This document shows, in pieces, positions 12,532 to 25,170 of a DNA stretch of 64,000 bases. A model generated the notes under the pieces. The model was not told the DNA's origin. It worked only from the letters and a program-made list of their open reading frames with translations, and searched no databases. The DNA is from Eudromia elegans. Taxonomy: Eukaryota > Chordata > Aves > Tinamiformes > Tinamidae. Location: assembly GCA_003342815.1 (NCBI GenBank), contig PTEX01000276.1, positions 1 through 64,000 of the forward strand, in the 5' to 3' direction. How positions within the stretch are numbered: position 1 is the first letter of the stretch; every line of letters begins with the position of its first letter. The position numbers were made by a program, and so were the translations under genes.

Positions 12532-15500
12532 CCTAATTTATCCTTCTGCCATTAAAAAAAACATGACACCAAGCAAGAGCCAGCCTCCACGAGAAATTTG
12601 GTCACAGTCTGTTGACAAAATCAGTTTGGCTGGGTAGAATCTCTTTTGTCCAAGCACAGATGAAGGGGAAGCAGAGGAATCACCATGAAGATACAGGTGT
12701 TACAGCAGGCAGTCCAAATGGCTCTTGGAGCTTGTTCCAGGTACCGGTGGATTGTTCCAGCTCTATAGTATCTTTAAGAAATTACTGAAGAGCTGGTACA
12801 GGAAAGTTGATCTCTGTCTTATCTTCTTTCCACATAAGACCTACTCTTATGTACGTCAGGACAAGTGAGCAACATGGAGAACCTTGATGTCATTTGGGCT
12901 GACTGGCATGGATGGAGCAGCACTGTTAATGGCCTGTACTAAGAGGTGTTCAGAGAAGTTAATCCCTATGATACTGTGTTCTGCATTGTGTGCCTGGTAT
13001 CCTGGCACTTGCAGACTGCACATCCATCTCTAGTCTTGCTTTAGAGGATGATTTTGAGTGTTAAGTTTACAGAGATGGCAGGAAACCTATGGTTTTGTGG
13101 ATGACTGGGAGGCTCTGAAATACTTCAGAAGCACACATACAAGGCTGCCTCTCAGGCCTCAACCCTTAGAACAACAACAACAGCAACAAACTAATTAAAA
13201 GTCACCATCCTTTGGCTGTCACACATTTGGAATAAATTTGAGGCTTAAGCATGAGCTAACACAGCCTCAGCTGGGAACATCCCGAAGCAGATCAACAGTG
13301 ACAAAACTGCAAACTGTCGTTATGAGAGAGGGAAGAGCTGATCGTTGGGCAGCCAGTGCCTCACAAAGGCTGGAGAGAGCTTTGTTGGAGCTACTGGTCA
13401 GGACTTGGTGTCCAAGTATGTATCCTTAGGCATGGCTGTGGTAAACATTTATGAGTTCTCAGAGGCAAACCAGAAGGAAAATTCAGAACAAGAGAGTTGA
13501 AGCAATCTTTGAAGTCATCCATGTCAGATTCACTAGATGACAGTTTTAACCACCATTTCATGGGCCTAAAAACCTCAGCACAGCACAGTGACTTAGCAAT
13601 AGCAGAAAAAAAATCCAGTACAGACTGCTAGATCTTTTACATGGGCTGACAGTACAAAAGAAAACAAGCCTTTCTACCCTCTTTAGTGATTATCCTAATT
13701 TTACACTTCATTTTCACCCAGTCCACAATATAAACTGCCTGATTATTACAAGTCTTTAAAAAATTATATTATTCNTAGAAATACTGATGCCATTTGCCTG
13801 TGGCTGTATAGATGTTGGATTTGGATTTCCTATAGTATGTTTAATCAAAACAAGTTATCACATTCATATGCAGTAAATTCTTCTCTTCAGCCCTCAGAAT
13901 TTGATGCAGGTAAGAACAAGACACCTCCATGCAGACATTTCTAGCACTTCTGATTGTTGGTACAGACCTGGAGAGGAACAGACCATCTATCCAGACCATT
14001 GAAATAAGCACTACAGCAAGAGCACACAGCACTCATGTGCCACTACCCTGTCAGTCTAGACACAGATTACAGCCCAGGCAGAAAGTAATCATAAAATCGT
14101 TCAAGAATTAGAACTGCAGTCTCCTATGTATATGCCCCTGCTGAGCCACACACACTGACTATGTTTGGAGGCAGGTGGTACAGTTTACATTAAGAAGGAA
14201 TAAAAGTAAACATGTAAGACCAAACGAGAGGCAGATGCACTAAAAACAACACAGAAAAGCCAGGAATAACCATGTTTCCTTTTTCGGATGGCTATCTGAA
14301 ACCTTCAGATACCCCTGGACAAATGACTAGCTCTTTTTTTCTCAGCCTAGGACTAAATAACAGCTTAGCTCTAATTGGGCCTTCAAATTAATTCCTACAA
14401 CTGTGGTCAGCATTAGTTGCTGGTGTATCATCAGTCATCCCATGTAATAAAAGGCTCATCCATGCATCTTTAAATCACTTGATGCAGTTTAAGTCTCCCA
14501 TCTGCTTTCATTCTTCTGTCCTCTAATAAGTCTCAGTGTCTTGTGGAGACCTAGTACTTGAAATCAGTTATCTTCTCCTTGCTATGCAACTATTGAGTCT
14601 GGTGGATACAGCGGATACTTTCTGCAGTCTCAGGACTGGAAGTGTGTAGCAGGCTTAATTTTCCAGTTTAGCAGTAAATTTGGTCATGGAAACTGCAAAT
14701 CACAAATACGTTACCTAAGCTTGGGGTGTTTTTAACCTTTAATAAAGCTTTTGCAACATGAAATAACAAAGCACAAGAGATGCAAAAATCCAAAGTTCTG
14801 AACTGTGCAGGGGGACTGCTGATAATAACAACATGCTTCCAAATGCACGTTTTTTACTTCTATCTTTCTCTGTTGTTAGAAATACAACTAAGCACTGTTG
14901 AACAAATGCACTTTGGCCACCAGGAAACTAAGGTAATGTAGCAATATTTCAGTAAGATTTGTTAACAAAGCCTTCTACAAAGGCTGGATTTTAACACAAA
15001 GAAAGCTTCTTTAATATATTATCCCCTAGTGTTAGTGTCTTGATACTTAGTGCTTGCAAAAGTAAACAGAGAAATCTTTGTTTAGTCTCAGTGTGGATCA
15101 AAAGATTTATTTTGCAGTGAAAGAAGACAGGTTTTGTTAATTGTAGTCACTGGAGAGTGCAGTGATACCCTCCTGTCTTCTTGCACTGAGTTAAAGGCAT
15201 ATTTTTTTTNAAAAAAAATCTTTCTAAACAGGAAAAAGGTATTATTTTAAAAATGAAACATTTTTCCTTTCTTTTCCAGCTTAAAACATGAATCTGCTAT
15301 CAAAACATAACTGTTTATACTGAAAAAATGACTGATCTCTGTAATCACCACCTTATTTGCTCTGCATATAAGATACTTTCAGCAACATGGCATCATGGAA
15401 AATAGTGCTACTTCTCTAAGTCTCTTAAAAATGACCTAAAATAATAAAATTTTGAGAGATCTTTTGGCTTCTGCTAGTTTCCTTCTGGTGTCATAAAGAA

Positions 15501-16289
15501 TATGACAGCTAAAAACCCATTCAGTGCCCAAACACTGGCCTATGAAGATACTTAAGGAAGAGCAAGCACTGAACAGTGCTTCCACCTGTATGCTCTCCCA
15601 CCATACTGTAACTTATCACCTGGGAGTTCCTGCTTTAGAAATTTTATCTTCCCTGGATGGACCCTTTATCCCATGAAGTTCACAAGCTACTTCTGGAATC
15701 TATTTATACTTCTTATTGCCATAGACCCCATAGCACACTTTAGCTAGGCGTTACTTAAAAAATTACTTGATTTGTTTTGTCTTAAATCTGATACCTGGTA
15801 ATTAGTGGGATTAGCTTCTTGATCTGACTGCCCATATGGCTTCAGGGATGCTAATACTGGCACAAGGGAGAGAGGGGAACTGCACGGCCAGGGTTAGTGA
15901 GAGGATGACTGTCCCTTTTGGAAGCAACATGGATTAAGATCCACTTAAGCCTACCACAAAACCACAACTGGAGGGAGCTGCTGTGTCTCATCTACTGTGA
16001 GAACCTCCTTAAGCAATTCCTCGGTGAACACTGATTAGAAAAATTAATTTAGCTTTGTACTGGCTCTTATCTTCCCCAAGCAAGTCCATTATCCTTTTAT
16101 CTTCTGTTGGCCTTACAGACTATTTGGAAGATAGATGTGTTTGGAAAAGGATTTATTATTAACTTTTTTGCCTTGAAAAGTTGTTCCTTAAAACCTTTTT
16201 GGCTTGTTTTGCTGGAGATTTCCAGTTAACCTCCTTTGTCTATGAACTCTGCTATTCCTCCATTTTGGAACAAACGTCTCTGTTTGAAG

Positions 16290-16306
16290 TTTTTTTTTTT
16301 TTTTTT
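16290..16306. repeat. Poly(T) tract
   Basis: About 17 consecutive T residues. A pyrimidine-rich stretch continues to the right but no convincing exon follows. Confidence 0.85.
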
Positions 16307-18529
16307 AACCTCTGATAGCCGCACTTACCTAACAGCCTCCTTTACACCATTGTTTAACTCTATTTTCCTTAGAGTTTCCCCTCAAAGTTCATTGTTTTAT
16401 TTGTTGAAAGGCAATATACATTACACTGAGCCTCTTTCAAAAATCTCCAGGCCACCTGCAAGTATTTTACTATTTTGCCTGTTCCTTTTCATCTATAAGA
16501 ATCTTTCTCATTTTTATGTCACCCTTTTTTCTGCAGCTAAACACTACTGTGTTTTTCCTTCAGAAGCAAACATTGAATTTGAGTATGCTGTGATCACCAT
16601 TAAACATAGCTGTACAATAGCAACCTGAAATAAGACAATGTTGGATCTCCTCAGTGCTCTGACTCATTTCAGGAAATTGTAACTTATTACATTTAAGCTT
16701 TCCAACACACCTTGCTGTGATGATTATCATGTAAGAGATTTCACATTCCTAATGGCACAACCTACAAACTACATGTTCTGCTTTTTCCCCACAAGTAAAT
16801 TCTGTACTTAAACACACATATTCAAGGAACAATGTATCTATTGCAAAAAAAAATGAAAGAAGAATACAAGAAATTCAAGGATGTTTCTAACACCACAGTC
16901 TATCTCAGTACTACAAAAACTCAGGTTTGGAGAAAATAAGAAGCTAAAGTATTTGAATATAAACAGCAATGATAATACAGAAATGAAGTAACAATGTAAA
17001 TGTTGCTGTGTCTGGAACCTGCACACAGGTTACAGAACACGGGCTATCGACAAGGTCTGTAGTTTTTGCCTTACGCTGAACCCAAGTAGAGCTTCCTTGG
17101 TCAACATACGTCTTCACCTGTTGAAGGGAGGCATAACCAAATGAAATCGGGCAGCAGAGTGAGCTGGGATGGGTTGGCAGCACAAGGTTTACCGGGCTTG
17201 CACAGGCTTATTTTATCTCCCCAAACTGAGGCAGAAATCTCTTCCCATGACTAACCCATGATGCCCACACCAAACAAATATCTTTGCTGCTCTCCCCCAG
17301 AACCTCAAACTTTTGTGAATATCTAGTGCAGGTACTTCCAGTAAACTTTTATCATCACTCATCATTTTTCGGTCTGATTCTCCTACTTCGTTACACTTAT
17401 TTGTTTTAAACTATGTTATTGTCTTGTCTTCTAATCTCATACTCTTCCTCCCTGTATCTCAGGACATCTTTTAGTATTCCCAGGTTGCAACAAGCATTCA
17501 CAGGGAAGGAGTGTGGAGACTTTATATCCATAATTACTGTTTCTTTGGGCAGACAGAGTAAAGAGTACAGCAAAGGAGGCATATCTTTTTAGCATTCAGC
17601 AGAGCTCAACTGGACTTTTTTAAAAAAGAAAAAAAAGTGATGAGGGATAAAACCATCCCTGAAAATTCAAGTCTCCTACACAATTTGACCGTGTCCATTG
17701 CCAGTTTTCCTACTGGACAAAGATCCAACTTGCCTCTCTCCTTTTCTTCCCACCTCTCCCTGCGCCCTTGCTGGCCTCGCCACTCATTGTGGACACCCAA
17801 ACAGCTATTCACTCTTGCCAAATTTGGAAACTTTGGCCAGGGTTTTAAAACATGTTACCCTGGAAAAAGAGAGAAAGGTTAAGCACTGAGACATGAGCAG
17901 TATGATGGAAAGGAAGGGATCAATGCAGCTTGTAGGTCCTCTACCAAAACATTCTAAGCACTGGAATCACATCTTTTCCACATCATGACACATTCCTAGC
18001 TAGATCACCTACTGTTCCTTTAATAGTAAGTTCAATAGAAAATGACATTTCCTTTGAAGAAGGTACTCCATATTCAGAGGTAGCTTATGTACCATGTGAT
18101 GCGTGAGCTGCTGTTGTAAAGGATTCCTTTTTTATCGAACAGTGATGCATTGTGAACTCCAGTATAAAACTCCAGCTGTCCCTTTACACACTTGGTTTTT
18201 TGGCAATCATTCGATTTTTTTTTTTCCCTTGAATAGTCATAATTCATATACAGAGCCAGACAGACACACACTTCTTTTTTCATTGGCTTTGTCCTCTCTT
18301 TGGCTGCATACTCCTTTGGCTAAAATGGATGAAGTTGGCTTTATGGAGTATAAAACTGCAGGATGTAAGGATTCACTTGTTTTTGATGTGTTAGTAGCAT
18401 TTTATGGATAAAGTGTGAAGAAAGCCGTATAATTGGGTTACTGGGAATAGTGCAAGTGCCTGAAAAGGAGGAAATAGACCTTTAGTTTAGCATTCCTTCA
18501 TACATCAAATATGGGATTGCAGTGCTGGA

Positions 18530-18680
18530 ACTGTTTCAGCTGATGTGCTTTCGTCTAATTAATTCTGTTTATTTCCTTCCAAATATTGATGGTTAATCAG
18601 CATCAGCAATAAACATGTCATAAACAATATATTTAATTTAATGATCACTTCAGACAAATGCAGCCAGACATTCTGAACTT
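18530..18680. promoter_or_regulatory. Candidate conserved noncoding element
   Basis: The segment is repeat-free, AT-rich and dense in homeodomain-like words, including taattaatt at 18556-18564 and further TAAT cores. It has no coding signal. The call is inference from composition and motif density only. Confidence 0.2.
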
Positions 18681-20441
18681 TTTACCCTCTCCTGCTGACA
18701 GTGGAGTCAATGCTATTTTGCAACACTAAAAGTGAAATGAAGATCAAGCAAGCAACAGTGCAACTGAAAAAAAAAAGAGTCTCTAACATCCTCTTCAAAG
18801 TCTCAATTCATTGTGAAGTATTTCATACTTAAAAGTTTGCCATAGGCAAAGCAATCAAGACAGACTTTTGGCAGAAGTAGTATACATCTCTGATTTGTGG
18901 TCTTCAAGTAAGATCTGTTTTCTCAATTTAAAAAAAAAAAGTTAATCTAATGAACGATGAATTAATAAATGACTCTCTTTACTCCCATCCTTATAAAATA
19001 ATTCTACTAATGGGTAAAAATTGGATAAATCAGTTTAAATCAGAAAATGTTCTTGTTATTGCAGAACAGAGGCTAGACTTAAGAAGGTTTTAGGCTACTC
19101 TGTTTTGCATTTGCCTTTCTGATAGGCCTCTGGATGCCTAATTCCCTTGAAGCAAAGCATTGCATGGGCCAAAGCAGAGTTTCAGGTGGGGGGGTTGTAG
19201 ATGACTGATCAACGGACCTGAGTATGTCAACAGAGAAGACAAATTTGCTAATTTTTCCATGCTACTAGTCCTCACAGTAAGAGATAAACTGCTTTAGGAG
19301 CAGCTCTGTTAGGAGCAGAGCAGAGTTTAGGAGCTAGCTGCCTGAAAGTCACACTGAGTTACCAAAGTCCCCTTTACATTTAAGGCTAATGCAACTGCCT
19401 TGCCTTTTCCTCACACCTATTCTAAGTTCCCATAGTCACAAAAAGGATGGAAAATGCTCACGAGAGTCAGTCTAACACATACAAGACATTACCTTGCTCA
19501 AGACGACCACAGCTCCAACTATCACACATATGCTCTGGTTCAGGAAGGGAAGAGGCCAAGCAATTCTGCAATCCACCTAGGCCGCAGCAACATGTGGCTC
19601 ATAACAGACCATAATCAGCACAAACAGCCCCCAGTCATGGGCAGAAAGTTACCTCTCTCTGCAGTGCCCCATAAGAGAAGTCAGGCAAAGCTGACAATTT
19701 GGCCCCTGAGGATTTTATGCCAAGAAGATCACAAAGACCCAGCTGTGCTCGGGTAGTTACAAGGATCAAGAAAAGAAAATTTCTCATTTCCTCGCACACT
19801 GACTGTGGGATCCACAGGTGTCTGGGAGGAAGTAACAATATATGGGTGGAAGGGTGCCAGCCTGAGCCAGGAAGCTGGACAACTGCATTCGTGACCTCCT
19901 ACACGCCGAGCCAACCAGCCCTGCCCGTCGGTTGCCCAGAAGCAGCATATGGACACACGCGTGACTGTGCTGCTCCAGACTGGCTAGCAAGACCACACAG
20001 CTCCGCGTTGCCACGCATGGACTCATCAGCTCAGATTCCCTCCAAGTGGTACAGATTTGTCCAGAGAAAGCTGGCCTAACTCACACATGCCTAACAAACT
20101 GCCGGGCTAGCTAGTTTCCTAATACTTCAACAGCTGCTGTTACTTATTCTTACAACCACAGCATCTCTGCATATAATTTACATTCCTGCATATATCCTCT
20201 TATTTTTTTTGCATCACTGAATCATTTCCAAATTTCTCTTCTATTTAGTCTAATAGATGTAAAACATTATTTAGATTTTTACTCATAAAGATGACCAAAA
20301 GCAGCTGTGTCTTCACAAACTGTTGGATGAAAACCAAAGGTCATTTTTACATACACTAATGGGAATTAATTTCAGAACACATTCCCCATAATAAAAAAAG
20401 CTGCATCTCATCTTACCTGAAAGGTCTGCAGCTATATATTG

Positions 20442-20462
20442 AAAAAAAAAAAAAAAAAAAAA
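20442..20462. repeat. Poly(A) tract
   Basis: Twenty-one consecutive A residues with no retroposed body recognised upstream. Confidence 0.9.
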
Positions 20463-22074
20463 GATTTTATTAGAGTTCATTATGAAATTACTTTTAAAAG
20501 AGTCCATTATTTTAAACTGCTATAAAGACAAAACTTAAACCCAGTGCAGAAGTCCATCTGGAAAATTTCCTGGCTGCCACTTCACAAGAGAGTTCGAAAT
20601 ACATGGGGTTTCATATTGGGTCACCACAAAGGTATTAGAAGGGAGGAACTAACACTTTCCAGTCTCTCTCTTACTCCTTCTGCCAGAATGAAGCCCTGTA
20701 AGGACTTTCCAGACATCACCTCAGTCCCCACCACAGTTGGATAACTGTGTCCTCGATGCCAGAGATGCCCAGGGTCACCACATCCACACATGCATCCAGG
20801 CTGTGACCCGCCATTCAGCCTTCCGCTCAAGTCTTCAGCTCTCCTTCTGGGACCCCCTTGCTCCCTTAGCCTGTTCCTCCTGCACTGCCACTGCCTCCTG
20901 AAGGGAACTTCAGTATCCCAACCTTTGCTCTATTTCATCATGCATCATGCAAGCACCTCTTGAAATGGAAAGGACTGCAAAAGGACAAGCTTAGTCTGAC
21001 CAAGTAATGCTGTCCTTACTGCCTGAAGAGCCTTTGCCAAGCGGCTCCTGAAAATCAGGAAAAATGAATTAGCTTCATATAAAATTGCTCAGACAAGACT
21101 ATAAACATGTGCGTGTACTCTTTCCTTCCTACCCATTCAGTCCCCTCTATATGCACAAGTGCATGTATATAAGCATGCAAATACACACGCCTCTACAAAT
21201 ATAGTGCTGTAAAGGCATGTATATTCTTCAAATACAACACAATGATTATCCATGTTGGCAAGAATTTTCTGCCTTTATGTTCTCCACATTTTGCACATAG
21301 AATGTTTTCTTAACCACATCTTGATAAATCTTAAGGGACCATTTAATGCCCCTTTCATCAAGGAAGGGGGAAATTACTATTTACTGAGATTTTTTTTCTG
21401 GTTCCATTAACAAGTGGAAGAGCTAGCACATGATTTAACTATGCCACTAGGTTGTCTTCCAAACCTGGATGAGCTCCCAGAAGAAACCAGGAATCAGGAT
21501 CATCAACGGTGACCAAATTGCTCTTCTACTAATTGGAACGTGATGGGTAAAGCAAGGTGAAGTTCATTTCCATCAGTTTGCTCTCAGTCTACTTAATCTG
21601 TCCTTTTTCAGTTCAAAGTTCACAAATTTTCTAAAATTACAATCCGAGAAGTTACAAGGAAGAACAGACAGGGAAATGCTACCATGACTCTGCTGATTCT
21701 ATTTCTTTGCAAGAAGAGAGAGTGCCTCATTTGCAATTCTCCTAGGCACAGTTGTAACTAAGCAAGGATGTTAAGACTCAACCATCTGCAGTTTGTTTAG
21801 CTATTTTCTTTTGAGAGGTGAACAACAGTTTCCTAACAAAACAGCCATTAATAAGAACTAATAACTGTGTCAGTGTTTTGTAGCATTTATTTTCTTTGTT
21901 GTTGTTGTTGGGTTTTTTTTTAAGGAACTGGAAAGTGTTGCCAATGTTTAGATTTCATAAGCTCCTGAACTATCATTTTCTCTTTCCCTCCCTCTTCCAA
22001 AGTGCTGCTAACAGGGGAGAAAGGAAAAGAGAAAAAGTGAAGAATAATGTGAGAAAAATATCCAGACTTTTTCC

Positions 22075-22090
22075 TTTTTTTTTTTTTTTT
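22075..22090. repeat. Poly(T) tract
   Basis: Sixteen consecutive T residues just right of a purine-rich segment (22010-22060). Confidence 0.85.
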
Positions 22091-23418
22091 GGAAACACTA
22101 TATACCATTTTCCCTGTAATAGTCATGGTATAATGCATCTTATTATATTTGGCAGGTAAAATGTTTCATTAACCATAGTTGGAGAAACGTTGCTTCCATT
22201 TTAAGTAACTTAGCATTTTTGTGGTTACATATACCACTAATTTTTAGGCTGGAAGGAATACCTTTTTGTTCACATTTATACACTGCGGCTAATCCAACTC
22301 AAAGTTTCAAACACACTGCAAACAGAAGCTGTTCAGAGGAAAGGGTATAGTGTTTATAAAGCAAATAAATCCAGAATTTTCTTGACCACCAATAACAGAA
22401 AAAAGAATCAGTCCAAAACTACTAGAGCTTGAGTTTACACCAGCCAGTTTTCCCCTAGAGTGAAGACATGTAATTCAGCTGGAAAGGAAGACAAAGCAGG
22501 ATATTTATACATTATCTCAGACAGCATTCAAAGTCATTTTAGTATCTGTCTGCCTAGTGATGGTCTTCATTCAAGTGGGTCTGAAACTTGACAAGCTTCC
22601 ATTTCGGGTCCCATTTCCTGAGGCGGAAGCAAGCTGAGCCCTCTGAGAGGTTGCACAACGGCAGCTAGAGGCCTGCTAGACCTCTTCCAGCTGTGCTTGC
22701 GACTTCGCAGTGAGCACGCTGCAGCTTGGCAAAGGAATACGGCAGCAGATGCCCATAAAAGCAGCAAATGACCATTTCCATCTACACAGCTCATCCCATT
22801 AGGCGACTCAGTTGTACATGTTCCAGGGACAGATGCATATGTATATATATGCAAAGAGCAATATAAAAAATCCTAAGCAAACATTCAGTATCATCTTTCC
22901 TTGTATATCCTCTCTTGTATCCAAGAATCAGTATCTTAGAGATTGAGATATCCTGGGGTAGTTGTTTGAATAGCCTGTGAATTCACTTCAGTCTTTAAAA
23001 AAATCAGTCTTATATTTATCTTTCATAACATCCTGCAGCAATGACTTCAGTTTTTAGAGAAACAATACATCATTAAGATTGATGATTGTACAGAATGATT
23101 ACAAAAGTTTTTCTCCTCAAGTGATAACAAGTAAGTTAGGGTCCTCAGTTGCTTTATGGATGGTGAAGGGTGATTCTTCCACCAGCTGACTTTCTCTTGT
23201 CAGGCACTCAATATCACAAAATCTATCCAAAACTCCTTGCAGTCAGCTTTAGTTTCAGCTGCCCTAAACCATTTGCATCATCAGCACACTTAATAATACC
23301 ATTTCTTGCATCATTTTCAGATAATTTATGAATACAGTGAAGAGTTTGAATCCCACCAGCAGATCGCTACAGACTCCCCTCCACTGTGAAAACTGACCAT
23401 ATATAAAATATGTGGTGA

Positions 23419-23449
23419 GATATATATATACACATATATATATATATAA
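23419..23449. repeat. (TA)n microsatellite
   Basis: Alternating TA interrupted by one CACA. The tract is short and within ordinary AT-rich DNA. Confidence 0.9.
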
Positions 23450-24889
23450 AGTGACCTCCTTTTTTCTTGTCTTATTCCCAAATATTTTACAGACTTGCAC
23501 TGTTGTGGTGCCCTTTCACCACAAGACTTCACGTTGATCTTGTCCATTTAGCGTCTACGTTAGGCACTTTTGCTAGATGAAAAAAAGTGCAGAGATGGGG
23601 TCTAAAGAGACATCTCTCCTGAGACATCTCTCCAGCAACTGGAAATTTAAAGGTACTGAGGAAAAAAAGGAAATCCATCAAGAATACAGAGGACAAAAAA
23701 GCACAAAGCAATGAAACAAGTATGCAATTCAGTAACTAAATTAAGACGGTAATTTCCAAACTGTTTTCTCCTCGTCACTGTTAGTCCTTCAGAACATGCT
23801 AAATATTTGCAGATTGATATTAAAACGTATTTCACTTATCATTATAGTGTATTCAATTACAAGTTTGATGACAAGGCAAATCTTCACAAGGAATGATGAA
23901 GTTGTCCATTAGCTTAAAGGCTAGTTCAAAAATATTCTCTCACATATGCTAAATCTGGAGTCATTAAGATATCTGAGGACAGATTTCAGCCTCGTCATTA
24001 TGGCATGTTCCATCTGAGAAGGAAATTACTGAAAGCTATTTAAAAAGGCCTCCAAAAAACATACATCTCACTATGTATTTGCCTAGTAGTCATATTAAGA
24101 TGATGCATGATTTCTTTTAAGGCAGCAGCTTTGTCTTAACGCCAAGTATCTTTCCTTTCTTATGTCAGCTCTTTATGCAATAAAAGGTAATTGCTGCATA
24201 TTTTTCTCATCAATCCACACTTAAGAAGACATATTATTATAGTTCTTTTAAGCAATATGGGCATGATTATAGCCTGGTCATTTTTTTTTCATAGTAAGAA
24301 TTAAAAATGCTCATACCCAGAAATTACTGGTACACTTACTGCAAAGTCAGGCATCTGTTAAAACTTTGTGGAACATATAGAAATATCATACCCACATTGA
24401 TTACAGGAACCCTTGCTATTAGAAAGGGACCAGGCATTTTGAACAAAGAATTATCAGTTTTCTCCACAAAGCTAAGTCTTTGCATTCCCATGACCCTCTA
24501 AGGATAGCAAATGTCTTCAGTTGTGTCTTGAATATTCCATGTGTTTGTTTTCACAACAGTTACCCACAGGGCTAATCACATTAAAAATATCTACGTGCAT
24601 GAGAGCTTGGCCAAGTTCAGACAAGCTCATTTCAGCCAAGCCAACAAAACCCAGGGAAATTCAAACAAAGTGAACACACTTCTCACAGCTCATATCCCTA
24701 TGAATGGGATATATTAAATGAAACAACACAAATGTGCAAGCACAAACCTCAGACAATATTAAATGTGCTCTTAATAACACAGACCCGCCTCTAAACTTTA
24801 GCCAGGCAACAGATTACCAGCCCTCATGCAATTTAATCTTAATTTTGGATTACAGAGCACCACATTTCACAGCATGTCCTGACGCAAGG

Positions 24890-25170
24890 CTAGGGTGGCA
24901 GGTTGCAAAATGCTCGTGTCCCCACTGTCCCAGGCCTGTCCCACCAGGGCCTGTCCCCACTGGCTGCTGCCACCGAGGGGAAGGCCAAGCACGTGGAAAG
25001 GGCGCTCTGGGGACAAGCGGGGAGCTCCCTTAGCAGCAGCCAGCCCNCTCTCCGCAGCTGCAAAAGCAGCGCGGGAGCCTCTGCAGAGCGCTGGACTCCG
25101 CTCCCACTCCAGCGCAGCCCGCTCCCCTGCTCTCTCCGTGGCCTTTGCTAGCCCCCCGCTTCACAGCCTT
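24890..25170. other. GC-rich patch
   Basis: This block of about 280 bases is far richer in GC than its surroundings and holds repeated tgtccc and cctgtccc phrases, then a run with several CpG. Overlapping frames are open on the plus strand (24734-25033, 24895-25215) but none has a recognisable domain, and frames through GC-rich DNA open by chance. It may be a small CpG cluster or a decayed GC-rich repeat. Confidence 0.4.

Larger units (their letters stand above)
12532..24880. other. Gene-free stretch with homopolymers
   Basis: No gene is supported. Features seen are T or A runs at 16290-16306, 20442-20462 and 22075-22090, an ambiguous base flanked by T8 and A8 at about 15202-15218, and a (TA)n tract at 23419-23449. 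The 18530-18680 part reads like conserved noncoding DNA. The 19450-20080 part has higher GC and overlapping open frames on both strands, with no recognisable product. Confidence 0.55.
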